Assembly: GCA_002270565.1 (NCBI GenBank)
Contig: NQMI01000043.1
Span: forward strand, 152,783-216,782
Length of the DNA: 64,000 nucleotides
From: Stenocarpella maydis
Lineage: Eukaryota > Ascomycota > Sordariomycetes > Diaporthales > Diaporthaceae
Direction of reading: 5' to 3'
Shown here: positions 56,990 to 64,000 of the stretch, piece by piece
Layout: each line of letters starts with the position of its first letter
How positions within the stretch are numbered: position 1 is the stretch's first letter
Translations under genes and position numbers: made by a program
Notes under the pieces: model-generated
The model's input: only the letters and a program-made list of their open reading frames with translations
Database searches by the model: none
Told to the model about the DNA's origin: nothing

Positions 56990-58880
56990 AACCCCCCTGC
57001 CGCATGATATGGCAGCTTGAAGTTGGCGGGACCCTTACTGGACCCTCACCGGTTTTGAAATTTGCGCTTCCAGTTTCGCCTCTCCCATTCCGAGTATCGG
57101 GCAAATATTTCAAGAATGGATTTGTGGGTTCATAAACCTTTCGGCTGGCTACCCTTGGTGGTTGGTTGTGGTGGCTGGGGCCCCATGGAGTCTGGAAATG
57201 TAATAACAAGGAGTGAGTGTTTAGGAGAATGCATGGATGGTATGATTTTGTAAGAGAATTTTGGACCTATGAGGCCATTGCTGGAGACAGCAATGGAAGA
57301 AGTGAGAAGGACATTTAGCTACTTCCGCCGGAGCTACCCTGAACAGACAGAGACACTAGCCAAGAAGAGTAAGCAAGAAAAACAAAACAAACAAAACATA
57401 AAGAATCAAGATGAGTCCAATTGTTCACTGAAGGAAGGTTTATGCCATAACTTCCGTGCAAATCTTGCGCTGTTTTGTCCCTCCAGACCATTCCGACTAA
57501 GCCTGTGATGGATGATTAAATAGAGTCCATGTCAGGCTGGGGCAGAAACGACTAGCATGGGTACCATGGCCATGTTGTCAGCGTTGACTGTTAATGAGCA
57601 CAGGCATGTGCCTATAAGATAGCACCCACCGGGAATCCGTTCTAAGCTGACAGCTGAGCATATGTTTGGTCCAGTTAGCGTTAGCCCACCCAGCCCAGTA
57701 CAAGGAATTAAGCGTGTAGCTTATTGTGATTCCATATACCCCCTTTAGATGACCCCACCCCAGAGTAGCCCCAGACCCCCTCTACGCTCTTAGAGGAAGG
57801 GGCCCCCTACACATGTAGAGGGGGCCTATCCGCAAAGGCCCTCCGTGAAGCCCCTTTAGGCGTGTGGAGGGCCCTTCTCTGCGTACGAGGAGGGCCTTTG
57901 CGGGGGGGCTTCCCCTGGGCGTGTAGAGGGGCTCTGGGGCGGGTAATTTAAAAGGTCTGTGAAGGTATAAACAGATTGTAGTAAGCTGCATGCTTATTAG
58001 TCGTACTGGGTGGGCGGGCATTGGCCGCCCATTTGGTTTGGTTGTTTCCCTTGTCTCGGACAAGTCAAGCGTGCAGTACGCCTAGTCCAGGAATCCAACT
58101 CATGTTGTTCCTGTTTCCCCATGCATCATCGTCCACTCTAGGGAAACCCCGGAGTCACTCATGCAATCGGAAACAACGCACCCACGCCTGCTGGCGAGTG
58201 GGAGAAAGAGGGGGGGGATTGTGTTGGACAGCACACGGGATAAATATGTATGTGATCAAGCCGGCCAGGAAGCATCTTTCATTTCCATATAAGACCGTAG
58301 TAAGGGTGGTGTCTATTTGTACACGATTGGCATCTGCCCCAGGGTAGTAGCAAAGGAGGGAAAAGTAGGAAAAGACTCTTGTTAGGTATCACACGCAGGA
58401 GCACACACACACACACCACACACGCCTCGTGTCTCCCATGCTCCCCCCACCCCTTTTACTCGCCCACTATATCGGTCCGACCAATCGACCTGTCCAATAC
58501 ACCTTTAGATGCAAAATCACCGTATTATTTGTCTCGTCGTGCTGGTATCCCTCCAATAATGCCGTTGAAACGCCTCTGCTTTTTTGGTTTGTGGTTCCTG
58601 TCCATCTCGTCCCTGTTGTCTTCCGGATGGGATGCTTCGCCCGCCCCTGTTGAGCAAAACAGCTTCTAGATGCAAGCGGGTTAAGAAATAAAAGGATGAA
58701 AAAAGAGCATAGCAAAAGACAAGTAAATCATGCCTCCTCCGCCATGTTACAGTGGCTGTTCTCAAAACTCCGACATGCAAAGCGACAGTAAAGTCTAATC
58801 AGGTCGTAACATCATTCCCATCGATAACTCCCAATCGATAGGACGCCTCTGTGTCGCAAATATCAAGCTGTCCAGGTCCT
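56990..58880. other. Intergenic between convergent genes
   Basis: About 1.9 kb with no supported gene. It contains a GC-rich inverted repeat (listed separately) and a CA-rich run at about 58399-58424. Frames at 58379-58669 show no motif. Confidence 0.45.
57768..57940. repeat. GC-rich multi-arm inverted repeat (foldback)
   Basis: The outer arms 57768-57787 (GCCCCAGACCCCCTCTACGC) and 57919-57940 are near-perfect complements. Inner arms 57831-57844 (CGCAAAGGCCCTCC) and 57889-57902 are perfect 14-bp complements. A third local hairpin is at 57801-57826. The block is far more GC-rich than its surroundings. It could be a foldback or MITE-type element or a structured transcript end. No target duplication was clear. 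Confidence 0.8.
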
Positions 58881-61800
58881 CTAGTCCCGGTCCAGCAGTG
58901 CATCGAGGCCGTTCCTCTCGTTCTCCAGGCTCTCGGCGGTGATCTTCTCCTCATCAGCATTGCCGCTGCTACCTTTGCCGGCGGTACCTTTGCCCTTGGC
59001 CTTGAGATCGTCCTCATCGTCTTGATTGACCATGTCGGCAAACATCTGGTCCACGGCCCTATCATCGATCCCAGCGTCTTCCGGCCCGCTCAGGGCCGCT
59101 CTGCGAGAGTCGAAGGCACCAGGACCAAAGATTTCCTCTGCCTTCCGCCGGCCCTCTTGGGTTTTGGACAGCATCTCAAGAGCGGTCTGTTGGCCTGCTT
59201 CCGTTGCCATGTAATCTTTCAATGCCGAATCTTCAGGCTGGCCTCGCAGTAGACGGTCCTCAAGCGAGGCACCAGAGCTGCTGTCTGCCATGATCTGGGG
59301 TCCCCCGCCGGAAGACAGGAAAAAGTTAGGGTGGATATTGGCACTGGTACTGTCGAGGTCCATGTTCTCGGGGCGAATTACTGGGCCACTAGAGTCGGCT
59401 CGCCCGTATGGATGACCATGATGAGTTGAGGATGACGAGGATCCAGGACCGCGTGATGGGTGGGCGTGGGAGCTGCTTGCGATGGACAACCCAGGAGTCT
59501 GTGGTTGTGACGATGTGCCTCTCTGATAGTAAGAGGCATAACTGTTCACACCAGGACTGGTGGCTGGGCCAGCGGTGGAGGATCCTGCGATAGCCTGCTG
59601 GTGAGCCTGAGCTGCCATTTCGGCATTCTGACGCTTGCGCTTCAGGCTCAATCCCTTCGACTTGACGTGCTCCGGCAAATCCTCTACGTTGCCAACACCA
59701 TATTGAAGTAACAACTTGTCCAGCTTAGTCGGCCGGGGCTTGCGTGTGCTCTTCGACACTTCGATGACTGGGGGCGGGTTTGGGGCGACGGGGTGCCACT
59801 TGTGCAACTCTTGGCGGAAGAAGTTGGTCTCGTTGGCAAGGAGGATCTCCGCACCCTCTATCTTCCGCAGGTAGAATCGCTGGGTCTCGGCCTCATTCCT
59901 GGTCGACAGTACAGGATTGCAGTAAGAGTGGATGTGGTTCCGAAAGGTCTGGGCGTTGTCGATAATCTGCTTCAAGACGGCCTCCTCCTCGGGCTGGAAC
60001 GGCAGGTTGGGAATTTCTTCATCCCAGTCGATCAGGTCTTCGAGCCTTGGCCTGGCTGCGTCTCGAGGAATCTTGACCCGCCAGTCGCATATCGGACACG
60101 TGTATTTGTCTTCTTCCTTGACCTTTCCGCGAGCAATCTTCAGGCATTTGCCGTGATACCTGGGCAACTTTAGCAATGCACTTTCATCTCGCCAATACGC
60201 AGAGAGGGTACTCACCATTCATGACACAACTCGCACTCGATCATCATGCCAGCTTCAATTCGGCGACAGATGCAAAAGACCTCTCTGAACTTGGGATCGT
60301 CCCACCTGTATGCCGCATTCTTCTCCTTTTCGGGCGTCGGTTCTCTGGATGCTGGTTCTGCGGGCAGGCGGGGCTTATCCTTTGTGATATCGAAACAGTC
60401 AAGGTTCCGTTCCAAAACATACTCCATGTGACTCTTGAGGATGTGTAGGGGCGCGTTAGTCTTTCCGAAGAGCTTCTTCCCCTTGCGCATCCAGTCCTCG
60501 TGGCGCCGCTGCTCCTTCTCCAAGTCGAGTGTCCCCGGTGGCTTGGATTGTAGGTCTTCAATCATTTTCATGATGTCAGCAACCTCGGTGTACTTGGGCC
60601 TCTTGCGGAAATCGTCGTTTCTCGTCCGAGCATTTAGATCAGCGATCTGACGCAATGCCTCCCGCTGCTTGTGCAAAATCTGGTCAACCTGGGACAGTAT
60701 CTCTGCTGACACCGGAAGGAGGTTCTGCATAGCCTGTTGCGAAAGAGCCTCGAGCTGGGGATAGTGTATGACATCTGCCTCGATGATCTCCTTTGCCTTC
60801 TTCTCCCAATTAAAACCCGCGGCGAGCTGCTCAACATAGAAGCTGAGGTGGTCGTTGTACGCTTCGATCCCGCTGCGCCTGGCCTCTTCAACGAGCTCCG
60901 CAACCTCTTGTGAGGACATGAAAACGCTGCGGTTGGCCTTGGCCTTCTGGTTCCACTTCAGCTTGTCGAGCACCTTGGAGAGCTTCTCCATCTCCTCAAG
61001 GTCGACGTTGAAACCATTGCCTTCCTCGAGCAGTTCCTCAACCGCCTCGACTTGATGCATGGAGGGGTGGTTAATCACATTTCTCGCGTTGTCCTGGAAC
61101 GTCCTGATCGCATCCGCCCTGTCTTGTAAGAGCTGTATTTCTGGGCAGTCGAATCCAATCTGCTCTGCTTCGCGCAGAAGCCGGTTGATGTTCTCAGCCT
61201 TGCGCATCTCGCGCTCTTTTTCGTCTTGATACGCGCTGCCTATCGACTTGCGCAGACCGGTTTGCCAGGCCTTTTCGTTCTTTCGCCGATTCTGTTGCTT
61301 GCGGATCGTGTAGTTGGTTGCCTCTTCGACCCAGCGGTTACAACGGTCAACAAACGCTCGCAAGAGAGGTAGGGTTTTGAGCTCGTACGGTATGCGTTCT
61401 CCTTCGTTGAGCAGATTCCGCAAGGTCTTCAGCGAAGGGGTTGCCTCCTCATCGAGCACCTTGTCGTATTTCTCCTCCCACGCCTCTGGCATGTTCGCCT
61501 TCTCGGATACCTTTCTGCTGGTTGCAGTGATAAACTCGTCCGACTTCCGGAAAATAAGCTCATGGTCTTGGCCAAGGTACCGACTGACCTGAGTCGCATC
61601 GCAACAGGGCTGGCTTCCTGCATGCATTAGACAGTAGACCTTGCCAGACTTCAGGCATTTGAATCTCGACAGGTAGGCAAATGCCTTGCAGTACGTGCAA
61701 GAATACTCTTCCTCCGAGACGTCCGTATCGTCAACCTTGACCGAAAGAGGGCACGGCTCTCCTTCAGTATCGCCACCGAGGGCACATTTGTGAGGTGACG

Positions 61801-64000
61801 CCGAGAGGTGTTTTGCGACAAAGTCCCGACGCTCGGCGAATTCGCGCCGATGAATCCGATCAAGTGCGGGTGCTAACCACTTCGCCGTTGGGATAGTCAA
61901 GGTATTGGTCGTGGTTCCATCCGCTGCCGTCCACAGGAGTTCATCGTGGGAAAAGCAAGGCTGTCGTCGATAGGCCTGCAGACGCTCGACCCCGGCCAGT
62001 CCGAAGGGCTCCCAGTCGCATGGAGCAAAGTTGACTGCCTCGTTGAAATTAAAACCATGATTGAAGCCGGCGTGGTATGCAGAGGGAAATGTGATGACCA
62101 TCTGGCCCGCACGCTGATCTACAGCATAGACCCGCACACCAGCTTTCTTCAGCTGATCAGGTGTAAGGAGCGTGACGAGCTGGAATAGTAGATCAGGGTT
62201 GGTCTCGAACAACTCTGGAACGGCCTCTTTCATCGCCTTCTCGAACTTTTCGGTGTCCTCGGCAGGAATGCCATACCAAGTCTTCGTCGCTCCGAAATGC
62301 TGATAGTTCGCGGAGTATGCATAGTGGTCCTCATTGTGGTAGCAGAAGGTGGAAAAGATCATGCCAACATACACCCACGGCACTGTCATGCCCGAAATGT
62401 CCGACTTGATGTGCCTGAAGAGGCTCTCATGGTGATATGGAAGGATGTTCAGGTTCCATGGGTCGGTCGAGTAGGGGTTGGTAGGGTGTTTCTCAACAGT
62501 CGGGAATCCGGATCCGTGTGTAGTGCAGTGGATGTCGGCACCATATTCGACCTGTACCTCCTCGTCGACATCGGTGACCAAGCGCCAGAACTCGCGCTCA
62601 ACGTCATCCTCAGTGACTGGTCTTGCGCAGCCAAGCACAGGGTCAAATGGCATGCGTTTCTCGAAGTAGCCCTGCTTAAAATCCGCAGCCTTTTCCTGAA
62701 ATTGGCGCAACGAGTACAGCCCACCTTCTTCAAAACCAAACTGACCATCTCCGACAAGACATCTGGGGCAGTTCCATTCGGAGTCCGGCTTTGTTTTCAG
62801 AGGCGGATCCAAGCAGGCGCCGTGGTAGGCATGGTCGCACGACTCACACACGGCGAGGAAACCGCTTTCATCAGCCTTGCCGCAATGTGTGCATTTCTGC
62901 ATGTGCCCAGTCAGTAGCAATTCCTACGATATGTTGCGTGGTAGGGCTCGACTTACTTCTCCGGGGCCGGAGGTGTCTTCTCGGGGAGATAACCGGGGCA
63001 TCGGCCGAAACATGGACATGTGAGATCCAGCCACTGTGGGAACGGCTTCTGGAAGTCAAGAACGAATTAGCCGGATAATCCTTCCAATGAGAGGCCGTGT
63101 CAATCCCCTGCTTCTCGAACACGCAGGCTGAAGCGGTTGGTTGCATGACTCGACCCACGCACACCCACACACACCCACACACAACTTCCACGCAGGTTGC
63201 TACTTTCCCCGAAGCGCCCAGGTTGAGTTTGGGCTGACTGTAACCGGTTTGTGTTTATGTGACAGGGCTCCGCTGGCAACCGGAAGAAACGGTGAATGAA
63301 TCGAAATCGCCACCACCACCACCCAACGCCAACCCCGCCCTCCAAAAAGAAAGACAAAAAAAAAAACCACGATGGCGAAGAGGATTGCGGTAGATCAACT
63401 AGAGGAAAAGAAAAAGCGCATGAGCGTGCAACACGTACCTTTCTTGAGCCGCTTACTCCTCCTGCTGCCGTTGTCATCGTCCTTATCAAGGCCATTTTCT
63501 CTGGCCGAGTCGAGGCTGTCAACGCTCATCTGCCGCTTTAGCGAATTTCCAGGCCCCAGACCAGAAGGGCGATACTCGGGCGTGTTTTTGCTCGAAGTCA
63601 TAGGGCTGGTAAATTGTTTTGACGGTGTTCCAGACTTGACATCAGTAGCGGGCGGGCGATTAACACTGGTGAACCCCGAATTGACTGCAGTGAAACCACC
63701 CGAATTGATGGCTGTGAATCCACTCGTGACAGACTGTGGTGCTGAGGGCTGAGCCTCCTGCATCGGCGTATCCCTCTCAGAATTCACGGAGGCCTGCAAG
63801 GCGGACGATGCGAATCGTGCTGGTGATTCACCTCTGAGGCTGGAGGGCGTGGGTATATTCGAATGCTTCATTGGGCTTGGGGCCGGGCTCGGAGTCAGCG
63901 GCCCGCCGTTTTCTGTCTCCAGTTGCTGATAGACACCAGGTTTGGCAAGTCGCAGGTACTCCTCGTATGGACAAAGCCATTTCTGGTACGAGTTCTTCAA
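58881..64000 (-). CDS. kdm5: KDM5/JARID1 histone H3K4 demethylase, C-terminal part
   Basis: This is an Fe(II)/2-oxoglutarate dioxygenase that removes methyl groups from H3K4 in chromatin. The gene runs off the right edge; four exons are visible on the minus strand: 64000-63439, 63048-62957, 62896-60216 and 60159-58881, encoding 1,537 residues to the stop. The edge holds the end of the ARID domain (LKNSYQKWLCPYEEYLRLAK). Then come a Ser/Pro-rich linker, SKRLKK/EAVPTVAGSHM, a PHD finger (CTHCGKADESGFLAVCESCD), and the JmjC domain with Fe ligands in FCYHNEDHYAYS and HAGFNHGFNFNEAV. Next are a C5HC2 zinc finger (CTYCKAFAYLSRFKC, VYCLMH), a PLU-1 helical region and a second PHD finger (FCICRRIEAGMMIECELCHE / WYHGKC). 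The JmjN and N-terminal ARID must lie outside the window. All visible active-site residues are intact. Confidence 0.93.

Noticed and set aside
62957..63048. Alternative frame of the short KDM5 exon with a Cys-rich string (CPCFGRCPGYL)
   Set aside because: The splice phases from both neighbouring exons (phase 1 in, phase 0 out) fit only the frame giving EAVPTVAGSHM, which is conserved in the family.
1..64000. CRISPR arrays, rRNA genes, or a prokaryote-type operon
   Set aside because: No regularly spaced repeat-spacer array or rRNA-like block was seen, and the spliced genes show this is fungal nuclear DNA.

Overview
The window is a piece of nuclear DNA from a filamentous ascomycete (Pezizomycotina, most likely Sordariomycetes). 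The evidence is short introns with GT..AG ends and CTRAC-like branch points, GC-rich coding sequence, fungal-only families (HET domain, Zn2Cys6 cluster, RGS-LOV photoreceptor, GH128) and blocks of AT-rich, stop-riddled repeat DNA of the kind made by repeat-induced point mutation (RIP). The class is inferred; no species is claimed.

Layout: 1-4205 is AT-rich decayed repeat DNA with two copies of one solo LTR. A truncated HET-domain pseudogene follows (4440-4872). A conserved housekeeping block comes next: gamma-tubulin complex subunit Spc98/GCP3 (minus), SAGA adaptor Hfi1/Ada1 (plus) and the replication checkpoint mediator Mrc1/Claspin (plus). From 16.2 to about 30 kb gene density falls and content becomes accessory: a small Cys-rich protein, a frameshifted cytochrome P450 relic, a secreted GMC oxidoreductase, an F-box protein and a protein with a zinc cluster at its C terminus. 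Then come a membrane J-domain protein converging on a multi-exon MFS transporter, a long low-complexity intergenic stretch, a secreted GH128 glucanase and an RGS-LOV blue-light photoreceptor (minus).

A second RIP-mutated block (about 45.3-48.06 kb) holds a Mutator-like transposase relic split by a third copy of the same LTR. The right end is conserved again: TAF6, succinate dehydrogenase cytochrome b subunit SdhC, a 755-aa protein of unknown function, and the C-terminal 1,537 residues of a KDM5/JARID1 histone H3K4 demethylase that runs off the right edge.

Genes are transcribed individually and I see no operon-like or biosynthetic cluster logic. The nearest thing to one is the P450 relic beside the GMC oxidoreductase, which looks like a broken remnant. 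The most notable items are the RGS-LOV photoreceptor, a 13-nt microexon in the MFS gene, two introns with the same non-canonical GC donor, a GC-rich multi-arm inverted repeat near 57.8 kb, and the solo LTRs with clean 5-bp target duplications. I did not find a convincing undescribed multi-gene system.
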